From: Anseranas semipalmata
Taxonomy: Eukaryota > Chordata > Aves > Anseriformes > Anseranatidae
NCBI GenBank assembly: GCA_013399115.1
Contig: VXAA01006448.1
Span: forward strand, 124,001-188,000
DNA length: 64,000 nt
Reading direction: 5' to 3'
The notes beneath the pieces were generated by a model that saw only the letters and a program-made list of their open reading frames with translations, made no database searches and was not told the DNA's origin. Below, one piece after another: positions 1 through 12,775 of the stretch (its first letter is position 1; each line of letters opens with the position of its first letter). A program made the position numbers and the translations under genes.

Positions 1-719
1 GGTCAATGGCTGCGTCATCAATATCCTGGATACTGAATTTGGCCTGGTTTCTGACATTTGTATCTTAAAAGCATTTCCAGCTTGTGGAAATTGGATGGAG
101 AAGTTTTCAGATATTCTGGTTATCAAGGGAATTCCTCAAGCTTTTCAGATGAAAAAAATGCATCTTAATGAACTATTTGCTTCAGGATTGTAGGAATCCA
201 TCCTTGCTCCCATGAACAAGCGCTTACTCTTGCACCTTAACCTGCTAATCTCCTCTCCAGCCTCCTATTTCACCCTCTCTTAGGGCATGCTGTTTGTTGG
301 CACGAAGTGTTGGCGTGCACCTTTGTTTTCACACAATATACAGTTTCAGCTTGGCTTAGCACTTGACAACCTCAGTATCAATGCAACCACTCACAGAGGT
401 GAAGGTCATTGATTTACACCACAAGTATTCGAGATTATTTTTTACTATCGCCACTGTCCAACACACAATTAGGCTTTCATGTGCAGAATGCGTTTCAAGA
501 ACTGCCAGTAATTTTCATTCCATATACGGTAGTTTTTATGCCAATACATATGCTTTATATCTAATGGCAAGAATATTTGAAAGAGTGGAAGGTCAATCTT
601 TTATAGACAATCCAAAAAATAAAATAAAATCAGAGAAAGGAATGGAAACATGCATACTCAGCAAGAACCCTAGCAGGAAAAACTTTCTAGGTGATTAAAT
701 CCAAAAATGAACATCGTCC
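1..719. other. non-coding stretch, no gene seen
   Basis: The interval is AT-rich and has only short open frames, the longest about 111 codons on the plus strand at 363-698. That frame shows no domain, signal peptide or splice signals that would make it more than chance. No recognisable repeat was seen. Confidence 0.5.
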
Positions 720-1010
720 GATCAGCAAAACTATCGCGGGGCATGCGCGCGCAGCAGTCACAGCAGCGCCTGGAACGCAGAGCCGCTCAGGCTCAGCTTT
801 TAACAAGGCACTTCGGGACCTGGACACAGGCCAGGTATAAAAGCCCCAAGCCCAGCATGCGCTAATTTACCCTGCTCTTGTAATGGCGATCTAATCTAAC
901 CTGCTTTATTGGCTTTGAAGCAAACTAGGAACACTCACGCAGCCAGTAACCGCCCCTCAGCTGGGGGGACAGCCGTGAAGAGCTAAGCACAACAAGATTG
1001 TTTAGCTGTG
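720..1010 (+). promoter_or_regulatory. GC-rich island with a TATA box, possible promoter
   Basis: A short GC-rich block stands out from the AT-rich surroundings. It holds several CpG dinucleotides (for example GCATGCGCGCGC near 742) and a consensus TATAAAAG at 836-843, followed by a second GC-rich patch ending near 970. The TATA box points to a plus-strand start about 25-30 bp downstream. The only open frame after it (1033-1221, 62 codons) has no recognisable features, so any transcript could be non-coding. A conserved enhancer with TAAT cores (near 863 and 893) is an alternative. The TATA box and GC content are seen directly; promoter function is inferred. Confidence 0.3.
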
Positions 1011-3789
1011 CTGACTTTATTCCCCCCAGATCATGCCCAGCTATTGCCTTACACCAAAGAGAGAGAGAGATGGACAAGGCACCTGGCACAGCTACTTTTC
1101 TAGATGCAGCAATGCCATTTTAAAGAGTGTTCACAGACACACAACTACGTCTCCTTTCCTCCACTGCAACTCAACCATTGATGAAATATATAAAGCACCC
1201 TTGCAGTTTGACCTGAGATAATTATATTGACACAGTAGAAAGATTAGGAGTTATTGTATCACTTCAACTATATCAGTGCAATTAAAGCAATACAAGTTAT
1301 GTACATAGATAACTTTCAGACTGCCATGAGAGGTCCAAGTGGCAGCTACTGCTGAATGCTCTATGCATGCAAGGATTGATTTTATTATCTCTGCATGAGA
1401 AGTTTCTAATTCAAGTTTTCTGATGGATGCAAACCACATAACGTCACTGGAAGGGCTCAAGTTTACCTCAGGATGTAATCGGTCCAACATAATCAAGCCA
1501 AGCCTCTCCTCACCTTTAGAAAAGACAGAAATTTCAGGTTCCTTTAAAAGTGTACTGGAAAGCAGGAAAAACTTTCAAAAAATGTCTTTATCCCTTAGTA
1601 AAGATCTTTCCACCTATTGCATCAATTTCCTGCTCAATTCACATCAGCAAAAAATACGCATGCTATTTTGTTTAGCTTGAATTTACCTTTCATTTGGCAA
1701 GTTTATGTTTAAAAAGGAGGAAAGAAGATCTATCACTGATAACAACAAAGCAAAGGTTTGGCTTTTTAATTAGAAAGTGATTATGATTTTGAGATTGAGT
1801 CATAGAGTTCTTCATCTAGTACCCTTGAGCACTATCAGACACACATGAATATATGCCAGGACAACCTCTGCAAAACAGGCCAGAAACTAGTATTCAGTAA
1901 GTAAGCAAGCCCCTAGGATTTAATCTTGAGGGTTAAAGAAGCCTGCTTGCTCCCTAGTTTGCCAGAGCTTAATGCTGCTAGTAGGAATTGTATGCCTAAT
2001 CCTCCATTCCTTTCTTGGATGCAACCCTAGTAAGAAGTGAAAGGTATTTTTATCCTGTGGAGGACTACAACACCATGCCACATAAACAGAGGTATGACTT
2101 AAAAGTGCTTTGAGAATGTAGCACTCGGTTCCGGTGAGGTCAAATTTGTCTTCAGTCCGAAGGAGACCCACAGGTCACTTCTGTCACCAGCTACCAGCCA
2201 TGATGAGAGCCACAGACTAGTCACTCAACACATATGAAAGGATGAGTTTCAAGTAAGGTTGAGGACCTGTCCTTTAAAGCCAGACCCTCCAAGGTCATTT
2301 TGAGTTGGGTTCCCAAAAATCAAAAGTCCGAAAGAGGCACCAGCCACGATCTGCCAGGGTACAGCAGCACAATGCAGTGAGGAGGCGACCCAAGTACTTA
2401 CAGAGAAGGAGAAGGATGCAAGATTTTTGAAAAAGAGATGACTAATGGGAGAAATACAGTGGTTTTCCAGTCCTAAAGTAGCTTCCCAAAAGGAAAGAGG
2501 TCTTGAGCCAAAAGAAGGAATGGGAGAAGAAGCATTCAGTCCCACCATAAGTGAATTTTATGAACGTGCTAATTGAGGTGAAAGAGAATAAGCTCAGGTA
2601 TCTGTATCACTTATGTTTCTCTGATGACTTCCAGAGCATAAGCACTTCAGTCATCATATGATAATTTTAGTGAAAGTATCTCATGCTGAAAGTAGCATTT
2701 CAGATCCATTTTTATTGCAGATTTCATTTCTAAACAACAAATTGCAAACATTTCAAGAGGGTTGCGTGCACTTGAAAATCAACAGTCACATAAGTTATCT
2801 ATGTATATTTGGCAGGAGAGATGGTGGGAGAAATTTCTGGAGCTCACTTTTACTTAATACATTTTATTAAATAAAAAAAAAAAAAAGAGGAAAGAGAAGT
2901 TGAAAGCCTTTTTGGATTGTGAAGATATTGACACTTCTGAAATGAAAAGGGCATATAGGTCTCTAGCCCCAGGTCCACTGGCTGAGAAATCTTGTTGGGC
3001 TGTTATAATCAAACTTTTAAGATTTAAAGAGAAGGAGATAATTCTGAAAAAGGCAATACAATACTCTAAAGAAAGAAAGCAGAGGATATAAAAAGGTGAG
3101 AGAGTTCGTATTTTCTCCTGCTCTATCAAAAAGAAAAGATGACAGAAGAAAGAAACTGTTGAATTTGAGTCTTTAATGCCAGGACGGAAAAAAAAATGGA
3201 GACGTGAAATTTTGCAGCCTACCACCCCCATAATAGCAGCAGGGACCATCACCATCTAGCAGAGGCAGTTGAACAGTTTATCTAGGAGATTCTTCCTTCT
3301 GCTACTGAATTCATTTTTGTAGCAGCGCATAGGTTTCTCCACATTACTTGGCCCCATTCCACTGCTTTCATTGAAGTTTAAGGCTTAAAAGAGGAGAGAA
3401 AGCAAACAAAAAACAAGTACAGGCTCAACATCTTGATAAAAGTTGATACTCCGTGTCTGCCTTGTTTCTTTAAACACAATTGTTTTAGCTCCAGGCATCA
3501 TGGTTTCGAACTGTGATTAGTTTAAAGGCTTACTGAATGTGATTTTATGGAGTAGTTAAGTGTTTTAATTTCTATGCTTATTTCACATTCATCACATACC
3601 ATCCTTAAAAGGAAGAAAAGCCTAACACATTTGCATGTTTCCCATCATGAGGGATCATTTCCAGTAAAACGGACGTGTGCTGGGCATAAATGGGAAGTGG
3701 TAAGCTATCCTCTGGTCAGGTCAAGTAGCAGAGGCATCAGTTTGTACATATTTGCTTTCTAATGCTTTGTGGAAAGCTGGAACTGATGA
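1011..3789. other. non-coding stretch, no gene seen
   Basis: Only short open frames and an A-run at about 2871-2886. No CR1, SINE or LTR sequence was recognised here. The 133-codon minus-strand frame at 2854-3255 is low in complexity (runs of F and L from the A-rich stretch) and is not considered a gene. Confidence 0.45.
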
Positions 3790-3877
3790 AGGCCTGATTT
3801 TCAGAGTTGCCGAATTTTCCAAGCTCTCATTTATCATGCAGAGTTCGCAGGTGCTCAGCCCCTCTCAAAAGGCAGGC
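3790..3877. repeat. degenerate palindromic amniote repeat
   Basis: The left end reads GGCCTGATTTTCAGAG and the right end reads GGTGCTCAGCCCCTCTC followed by AAAAGGCAGG. The two ends are imperfect reverse complements of each other. This layout matches the short palindromic elements (GGCCTGATTTTCAGAGGTGC type arms) that are abundant in reptile and bird genomes and are thought to be old non-autonomous DNA elements. The copy is heavily mutated, which fits great age. The family match is from memory, not a search. Confidence 0.5.
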
Positions 3878-6800
3878 AGTAAGTTACGAGCTCTTTTTGT
3901 TGTTGAGATATCTGTCCAAATGTAAACCAGTGCGCTGAGTCAGCTCCCGGGCTGCCCACGCACTCCTTGCCACTGCTCAGAGTATTCCCTAACATGTAAA
4001 CACACACACAAAAAAAACCCACCTTGGTATGTCGTGGCTCACTCCTGCACTCCAGAATCTCAAGGCAGCCTCTGAAATCGCCAAATGACATATCCACGTG
4101 ACACCAGGTCCTAAGAAGCACCACATTGTCCAGGAAACAGGACCTTGCAGCAGGTACCACAGCCTGGCAGGGCGAGCAGGTGACCAGAAGTAGTTTGAGG
4201 CCATTCCCTGCCAACACCTGGTACATTTTGACTGCTGGGCATACAGCATGAAGAGGAGGAGGCAGAAATGGAGACCCAAGTCCCCTGTGGATCCAGCCCT
4301 CTGTTTTATTACGTGCATGTACAGCAATGTTATACAGCAGACCTCTGGTCTGGCTTTGTGTCTTCAGGCTGCAGTTTAATGATGAATAATTAGGTTCTGG
4401 ACAGCTCTTGGCAAAGGCTGCCACTGAATACTTCATGCTGTAATGGATGTTAATCTGAAAATTGTGTTTGCAGTTCTGTTTGATCATCTATAATGAAAGT
4501 GGTCAAATTGTAATTTTGTCTTATTAAATATATATATATATATATATCACATGAAGATCCAAATCCTGTATATATATATATATATTTTTTTTTTTACAAA
4601 AGTAAAAAAGCATACTGGTTTGTACACTGGTTTTACACCAGTGAAAATGAGCAAGAATTCCATGACATCCACCGTTCTTACATGACCATGAGAGATGAAA
4701 AATACTTTCACAAAAATGATTTTATAGTATTACAGTTCAACTGCAGCATCAAACTGGAGGAAATGGAGGGAGGAGTTTTACTTAATTAGACAAATAGTCT
4801 TCAAAATCATGGGTTGGTCATTACAACATAGGAAGCTATAGGAAATATAAAAGGTAAGTTATATTAAATATTTGAAAGCAATGAATCTTCCAAAGTACCT
4901 AGGTTTGCATTTCACTGTGCTAGGAATATCACTGAAAATTTTACTCGGAAGTGAATACCAAGATGCAAGAGACTGTCAACGAATAAACAGTACCTGCATG
5001 TCAAACATTGCTTCCACATCTTGTGACTGATATAACGAGACACTTGTAGCATTTGCTATGAACTACAGAAATAAATTACTCATAACTGGCTGAAACACTG
5101 AGCAAAATACATAGGCAAGTTATTTCATCTCCTTATGATTCAAGGAACCACTGAGAAGAAATGAGTGAAATTCAGAATAGTCCCTGAAAACTAGAGATAA
5201 ACATGGATGAACAAGGAAACAGGATCATAACTGGGTAATGCAATAAGGCCAACGTAACCCAGCAAGTCAGCAGCAAAACCACGACTTACAATACAACCAG
5301 AAAGTAAATTTTAAAAAAATCTCCATATAGTAATAGCTGCAGAACCAGTCAGTGACTGAAGCTGTTGCAACAGGAACAATGTCGATGTGGGAGCTAACAA
5401 AATAGGGCATCTGTACTCCCAAGAACGCTGCATTGCTCATGCAGCTGTCATGTCTCCGTGACAGCATTATGATGGAAATCTGAGCGATGCCGGCCTGCAA
5501 GGCAGAGGCAAAGTGGATCACATCCTACGGTCTTTATGGAGATAAATTTCCACTGATTTCAATGAATCAGAGACAGGTTAGAGCCAATGGGAGTTTAGTC
5601 TGGGTAAGAACGGAGACACAAATGAATAAAGATTTCAGCATTTGGCTTTACCTTCGTAAAGAAATAATAAAAATATATTGCACATGTTGCATATCTGTCA
5701 GCTAAATTCATTTTATCTACAACACTTTATTGGTCTCATGCAGCTCTAGAGAACAATTCAAATCTCAAATTACAAAACCACCTAGTTTAAGGCTCCATCA
5801 GTACTGAAGCCTTCAAACCCTGAATTACAGTCTCCAAGTTCCCATTCAAATTGTCATCAAAGCTATACTCCAACATTAAGTCCATGTCAGCCTTAGTGGA
5901 AGCAGATGAGGACTCCAGCCGCATCTGGTTTGACTTCCCTGTAATAACTACAGCCAATTGAGCCATATCAAAGAAAATACAACTATTTCCTTGAAAAGTA
6001 ACTATTATTTTTCTTTTAGGAAAATAATTGCAAAAACACTAATTTAATATTTAATGTCTTATTTTAAAATACAAGATCAAAATGTCTACTGGACTAGAAC
6101 AGGCCAAAACTATGAGAGTAAGTTACAACATTCTCCCTTTAGACAAGTTTGTCTCTGCACAGGAAGAAAAGTACTTGAAAGACTCGGCTTCTGTGACAGG
6201 AGATAAATTTAAACTCCAACCTGAGCTCCTCAAAGACTTGCTCAGTTTACGGACTCCTGTACATTCCCCCTACCAAAGAACGGGCCATGCCACAAGCACA
6301 AGCTCTCGCCCTTGCCCTCTGTGCAACGCAAGCACTACTGCTCTGCCTTTACCGACACGAGAATTAATTTTTCACCAAAACTCGGGAGGAGGGAGTTTGC
6401 TGTTACTCTTAATGAGACCAGCAATACAGGGAGGCACCCACACACACTTAAAAACATATCCTCTCACTCTGTATTTTAAATGAACAATGTTTTCCCCCAG
6501 TTTCATTCAATATTTTAAGTCATTAACAGCTACTTACAGCACTTCTCAATTACTTCTGTAATATCATGGTCATTGTAAAGTTTGTGACTTTCTCAGTCAT
6601 TGATGTCTGTGGTCTTGCTTTTCTCATCACAGAGATGTGTTATTGGCCTCATTTTCTAAATAGAGAAACAGGGTGTACAAAAATTAAATTTCAGGTAGAT
6701 TCTCAGTTTCTAGAGTACCTTCTTAACCAGAAGTTATTAGTCTTCTGTAAGTGGTTAGTTGGCAGGCTAATCACTTCCTACGTATCTCTAAAGAATCCCT

Positions 6801-9107
6801 CATTAGATATTCGTATGTCAAAAATAAATTAAGTTCTTATTTTAGAGGAGAATTTCTCATTTTTATATTGACAAGCTCTAAAACAGCCAGGCATGGCTGG
6901 ATAGCACAGACCTACACCCTGCACTGAAGTTTTGATACAGATATTATTTATGCTTTGAATTTCTTGCTTCTTTTGACCCTTTCCATGAGCTATGGCTCAG
7001 GCACCCAGCTGGGTGGATGGACGTAAATTAAGATTCCACAGTGCTCACAGAGAATAAAGACATGTAAATCTGAAGGATATCTACCTATAAACGTTTATCC
7101 TGTTCTTTTTTTTCCCCCATAACACTACATTGAAGTGTTTAAGAGCACTCTGAAGTGTGTTCACAGAAAGAAAGGCTACCAAACACAATTCTCCTTTACA
7201 AACACGTTTAAGGAAACTATCCTCTATAGCATAAGCACTATATCCTCTGTAGTTAAGCACTCTCCTTAATGCATGAGTTTGTTTCCTCCATCACAGACAT
7301 GAACTAGTGAGGTTAGCACAGGTTTTGGAACTGACCCCAGAAACAGAGCAACAGCTAAGATAATGGGTTTTGTGTCTTTGCTAAACATGTTTATGATCCC
7401 CATCACTATAATATCTGAAAAAGTTTCAAGAAAAGCAAAGGGAGAAATGCCATCTTTTTAAGCTGAAAATGTTTTATTTAAAATAAACAATTAAATCAAG
7501 ATTTCCCAGGTAAGCATTAATGAGTCCGTTGTGTTGTTAGACCCCCCCCCCAAAGAAGAAAAATGCCCTGATTTTAAAATTACCAGTTTCAGTTAAAAAA
7601 AAAAAAAATCACTTTTTAAAACCAAAATATCATATTAACAAAAAATAAACCACTAGGAGAACAAATTTTCACACTCAGATCCTTTTTTCCATTAAAAAAG
7701 GACATAAAACCTTAAAAATAATGAAACTTTTCTGCCAAAACTCTTTTTCTTTTCACTCCATAAGGCCCCTTCTAATTGAAATACAAATTCAGCAATAAAT
7801 ATTCTGCAAGTTTTCCACTAGTATTTACAAACTGGAAACACTCTTTCATCTTTCCCACACTGAGGAGAAATAGCTTAAATTTAAATTGAAGCACTGACTT
7901 TTGCATGAGTCTTTGTGAGCACAGCACTGAGGGTAAGTCTAAGAGAAGAGTACTGCATTGCATTTTAATTCTGAAAGTAATCGGTTTAGTTAGGAATGTT
8001 TTGTGGGTTTTTTTTTCTTTTTTCTTTTTTTTTCCCCTTTTCCAGGGCACACAAGGAGTGCTATAATCCATCTCATCCTTCTCAGGAATTTACCCATTAA
8101 GTTTTCCTCTCAGTAGTCAGCACTTTACACTGGTTCAATTTTCCAAAAAAGTTTTAGAACTGAAGAAGGACAGACAGAAAAAGAATTGCTGATCCATTTT
8201 TCAGAAAAGATTAATTAATCCCAGAATGCTGGTTAAAGCACATGGACATTTCAAACACCTGGGGCTCCAGCGCTGCTGCGTAGGAGCCACACACAGGTTT
8301 GATGAGGCTTACCCTCGCTCAGTTCAGCTGGAGTTCCTTGAAAGCAGCCAAAGTCTCAGACCAGGACTGTCCAGCCCAGGCACACAGATGGTGAACTACA
8401 AACTTCAAGAGCAGGAAGCCTATACGATGAGTAAAACACAAAAGTAATGTGTACTGGACAAGTTATTGTGATAAAAGAACAGGTTTGGTTTGGACCACTC
8501 AGACATTTTCCTCTGTGTGTCATATCATCGCTTGTAAAATGTTACTGTTTAGTAGTTTGTCAGTTCTAGAAACACATAGTTGTCCAGATACTCTTATCAA
8601 TCGTTCCACAGCAATGTGTGCTAATAGTGCCCTAATTCATTTGAATAGAGCTGGAATTGACTTGAACATACCTTCAATATATTTTGCTTATTTGTGAAAC
8701 AGATTAATTTTTCCCTGTATAAGTAATCAAGACAAATGCCATTTGCCATTATCATTAGAAAATGGGCTCAAGCACAAACCAGTCTTGACTTCAGGGATGA
8801 TGGAGAATAAGAGTGTGCTCAAATACTTGAAGACAAATGCACCTGTACTTTCTGCTCTGCCGGGATCTTAAGGTACAATGACAAATGAGAGTCCTAGCTT
8901 GCCTGCCAAATCCTTCTGCGACTTTCACGCCATCACATGAGCTGACTTTCCTCCTTCAGCTGTAACCACAGCACAGCCTGGCTCTCACCACTTGTGCCTG
9001 CCGCCTGCGGCATTACCAGGAGCCCAGGCACCATCAGAAGTGTTTGTGCCTCAATACCACAAAACCAGGCTGACAGAGCAGCAATGCAGATTCAATGGCA
9101 GAATTTG
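3878..9107. other. non-coding stretch with microsatellites, no gene seen
   Basis: This interval holds the (TA)n pair listed separately and several A- or T-runs (7593-7608, 8010-8034). A 210-codon minus-strand frame spans 3855-4487, but it runs into the palindromic repeat and has no domain, signal peptide or splice context. One frame of this size is expected by chance in a window this long. A 133-codon plus-strand frame at 6082-6483 is likewise unremarkable. Confidence 0.45.
4528..4598. repeat. paired (TA)n microsatellite
   Basis: Two (TA)n tracts, 4528-4548 and 4569-4586, are separated by about 20 bp, and the second runs into a T-run. Being self-complementary, the two tracts could pair as a cruciform. 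Just downstream, 4625-4643 is a small palindrome (CACTGG, TTTTACA, CCAGTG), possibly a scrap of another ancient palindromic element. Confidence 0.85.
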
Positions 9108-9174
9108 CTAAAAAAAGAAAAAAAAAAGGGGGGGGGGGGGGGGGGAGAGAAAGAAAAAAAGAAAAAATAAAAAG
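9108..9174. repeat. homopurine tract with an 18-G run
   Basis: An A-run is followed by an uninterrupted run of about 18 G at 9128-9145, then GAGA and A-rich sequence. The stretch is almost pure purine. Its exact length may be unreliable because homopolymers are hard to sequence. Such a tract could form a triplex or a G-quadruplex. Confidence 0.85.
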
Positions 9175-10526
9175 GCATTCACAGCACTTCTATCAAGCCC
9201 AGGTGGGAGAAATTTCAACAAAGAGGAATCAAGAGGTTGAAATGTGAAATGCCAGCATGCCAAGAGCAGGCAAGGCAGTATTGCTCATTGAGGCCAAGAC
9301 GGTGAAACTTTGTAAGACATTTGTGGATCAATGTCATGAGCATTTCAGGCCTGCACAGCTGTATGAGCACCTGGGGTAAATCTGGTAACCTAGGTGGTTT
9401 ACAAAGAGTAAACTCCTGATAATTAGGTTAATTAAAAATAAAATGCCCACCAAAATGATAAAATAGTGCAAGCTGTGTTCGTGACGCTTTTTGTGAGTCC
9501 AAACCGGCTGCAAATCCTGAGACTTCTGCCCCTTCTGTGTCCCCGTTACAGCAAAGCCTCAGGCGAGTGCGTGCTCACATCCTTCCCAGGACTCCCGTGG
9601 CCAAACTGGGGCTGCTCTCAGTCAGGAAGCCCCCTTAGCTACCCTGCGGGTTCCAGCCACACGTGCAAAAGCAAATTGGATCTCCTCAGAGCAACGTTTG
9701 AACACGCATTATTCTCATGGCACGCTCCTGCCTATTCTAACCAGCATCACACACCCACGCCTGCGCTGACTGCACCCCTTAACGTGCTTCTGCCTGGGGT
9801 GCAGCTTACCCCATTGCAGGTCTGAGCTCCGCATCCTAAACTGCAAAGGGTAAGTTCTGCTCATGGTAACATCAGTCCAATCCCACTAATTTCAGATGGG
9901 ATTGCACTGGGCTAAATCAGAGATTAATTCATCCCTGAGTCTTCTGGTTTCCTTTATAGCATCAGAGCACTGCCATTTTCAATTCTCCCCTGAGCAGTTG
10001 ATTCAGAGAATTGAGGACTGTTGAAAGGTTCTACAAAAAAAAAAAAAAAAAATACTGAAATAGTTTATAAATCCTAGGAGGGAACATAACTGCACCACAT
10101 TTGTAGGACAAGGAGCATTCTTTACAGCAGTTGTTTTATCCTGTGATTTATACTGCTCTCCTCCACCTATTACATGGCTACAGTGCTCAGTTCTCCCTTG
10201 CAGGAATTCACTTTTGGCCTCAGACTACACTCTCCCTGCCAAAGCAACGCTTTCCTTAGGTTTGCACAAGTCTTCTGCATCTGTTTTCTGTGCGACAATG
10301 TCAACAAATAGTGTTAAATTCTGTGGACGCATTTGCTCTATGGCCCTTGGTGGTATGAGTGGGGTTAATGCTATTTCATTGAGAAACTGAAAGCATCCCA
10401 TGACAGTCTGCATGCTAATTCAGAGGTTTTGGGTATAACTCAGCAAAAAGCTTGAGTCTATCCTCCCTCAACCTTTACCCAAACACTGCAGTGAAAACAG
10501 CTAAAAGTACTGGGAAGTATCCCTAT
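9175..10526. other. non-coding stretch, no gene seen
   Basis: A somewhat GC-richer patch at 9466-9840 gives a 119-codon plus-strand frame with no recognisable domain. An A-run lies at about 10035-10052. Nothing else was recognised. Confidence 0.45.
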
Positions 10527-10600
10527 CCAAGGCCTGGGAGTTCAAATCCTGGTTGTGACTGTAGCTGAGCTTTGAGGACATTCATAATTCAAATACAGTC
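10527..10600 (+). repeat. MIR-like SINE fragment
   Basis: The segment contains CCTGGGAGTTCAAATCCTGG, which resembles the tRNA-derived B-box and core of MIR-type SINEs, and continues with diverged sequence in the expected orientation. MIR relatives are known as fossils in bird genomes. The copy is short and old, and the assignment is from pattern memory. Confidence 0.45.
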
Positions 10601-12604
10601 CAGCCTTGTGGAAATGATCCACCGTAACATTAAGAGAATTAAAAACCTTGTTATTAAGTTCTTGCGACATTGGCACGCTTGATAGCTAGATCCAATTTTT
10701 TTTTTAAGCTGCTCCTAAATTTAGTTTATCTGATTTTAAATACCAGCCTGAAATCTTGGTATCACCGCAGCTCCTTGTGTCCTCCTCCCTCTTTGGCCAG
10801 AGTCAAAATTAGATTTTCAAGCACTTTTCCCACCACCACTTCAAGCAGAAGGCTGAGCCAAGTCTCTGTCTTACAGCACAGGCAGGTGGGAAGGATCACT
10901 TTCACCTTCCCTCCTTTAATACTGAAACACACAGGTTTTCCCCAGAACACAGTCACAACAGGACACTCAATTTTATACCACTGCTTTACTGTCGGGATTG
11001 CCTAATTCAATTCTCAGGCTAAAATAAATAAATATTTAAGCTGCAATTACTACTTTTGATTCTGCAGTTTGTATAACTTCACAAACAGTGCTTTCAAATT
11101 TCCATGACAGCACTTCCACCTGTCTGTGCACACTCGCGACACGTTAAGTGCAGCAGTCATTTGTTGGCAGACATCAGTGCGGACCATCGGAGACTGAGTC
11201 CCTCGGGTGGCCTCCAGTCCCATCTCCCAGTGCCGTCTAACCCGTGCCCAAAATGATTTTCAAGTTAAGAACGCTATAATGGCGTAGAGAACAGCAGCTC
11301 TGAAGCAAGTCAGGAAGTTTCCCCTGCAGAAGGGCAGTAAAATGATAGGGCACTTTAGACTGCTGCAGTTGCAGAAAGCAGAAGCCTACGGTGGGTTGTA
11401 CAGGTTCCTCTACTGCCACAGCGAGCTTGACATAACTGCTCTTGGCTAACCTTTAGCCCCTTGGTGGTGAACGGCTCTTCTTCATTCCCTGGAAAAGTCT
11501 GATCAGGTAGGGTTTTTTCACAAGCAGCTCAGAATGTGACATCTTAAAGGACTGGTTTCTTAGATGCCAGTGGAAATGAAAATCTGAGAGCGGCCCTCCC
11601 CTTAACCTAAAGGCAACAAAAGCCACCCTAATTGTTTCCGTTGCAGGAAGTCCCTTTGGGGATAAGAGAAGTCATACAGGATTCGGATCGCTTCCTGGAT
11701 TTGTCTGCATCTATCAAACAACACACAGCAGCAAAGCCAACAGCACCCTATCCCTGCTTCCAAGTACAAGCCAAGAGAAAGGAAAGAGATTCAGAGCTGA
11801 GGGATTTGGACTGCCTCCTCTACTATTCACAAGGTGAAAAATTATTTGATATGTAGGCCAGCAAAAGGTCCCCTTTCCTTCGTCTAGAAAGACCCATTCT
11901 GCTAACGCGAACAAAGGAGGAGACAGAAGTTGCAATGCATATTGAAAGTAATAGACAGAAAGAGAGACAGACACAGCAGGTAGGGAGTTGATAATGCAGA
12001 CATGGGAAAGGAAAGAAAAAAAAAAAGAAAAGAGAGAGAACTTTTTAAGATTCTTTCTAAGAAAAATGAATCTTCACTGTACCAGTGCTTTTATTAGAAT
12101 GCCTCGCGCTTTTTTCTTGCTCTCTCCTCCTGACACGGTAAGTTATGTTCAAGCTGACTGTGACACTTTGTCAGGGCACCGCATTGTTCTTCTCCCAGAC
12201 GGCTCCCTCCCGACCTCGGCACGCAGCGCTCCAGAAGCAAGTGTGACGGCACCTCCGGGGGCTGTGGATGCTCGCAGTCCTAAGGGTGATTAGAAATAAT
12301 CACCTGCAACGGGATCTGGCACGCTCGCCTTTTCAAAATCAAGGGGAAGGATACAACGCGGGGCTGATGTAAAATGACGTGGGGCAAGGGAAAGTGTCAA
12401 ACCTTTTCACGAGAAAGCTGTTCTTCCTACTCAAGGCAGTATACCAGTGGCAGAGGAGGTGCCTCATTTTTGGAGCTTTAAATGCTGTACTTCCTTGGAC
12501 TGTGCCAAAATTCAGCCATGCACATCAAGAGTTCACAGCAATTTGGCTATTTCTTATTTTTTTTAGCGTCGCTTTTCAAGGTAATTACTGTCACTCTGTG
12601 GGAC
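10601..12604. other. non-coding stretch, no gene seen
   Basis: Moderate GC, with short open frames on both strands. None exceeds about 111 codons or shows a domain. Purine-rich runs occur near 12006-12040. Confidence 0.4.
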
Positions 12605-12775
12605 CTACCTTGTTACTCTCTGTAGTACAGAAGCAACTAGAAACCCTGCAGTGCTCTCATTCACAGACAGATTCCTGTCCTGAGGTATTTGCAGTCGGAG
12701 GTAAGACAGACAAAATGCAGAAGACAAGAATAATCCACATTTTACAGGAGGTATAGGAAGGCAGACTGCAGACTT
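12605..12775 (-). repeat. antisense MIR-type SINE (amniote)
   Basis: Read on the minus strand, the segment has a CTGTAAAATG motif followed by an AT-rich patch, then CTGCAAATACCTCAGGACAG and a match to the 'GCACTGCAGG' tail region. This is the order of the 3' half of the amniote MIR family (CTGTAAAATGGGG, then ATTGTAAGCTCCTCAGGACAGG). It is well diverged and therefore ancient. The plus-strand frame at 12379-12756 runs through it and is not a gene. Confidence 0.6.

Noticed and set aside
3855..4487. 210-codon minus-strand frame
   Set aside because: It overlaps an old palindromic repeat, has no domain, and an overlapping frame of 112 codons exists in another register.
10527..10560. tRNA gene with a GTTCAAATC B-box
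   Set aside because: There is no cloverleaf or A-box at the right distance. The context fits a MIR-like SINE.
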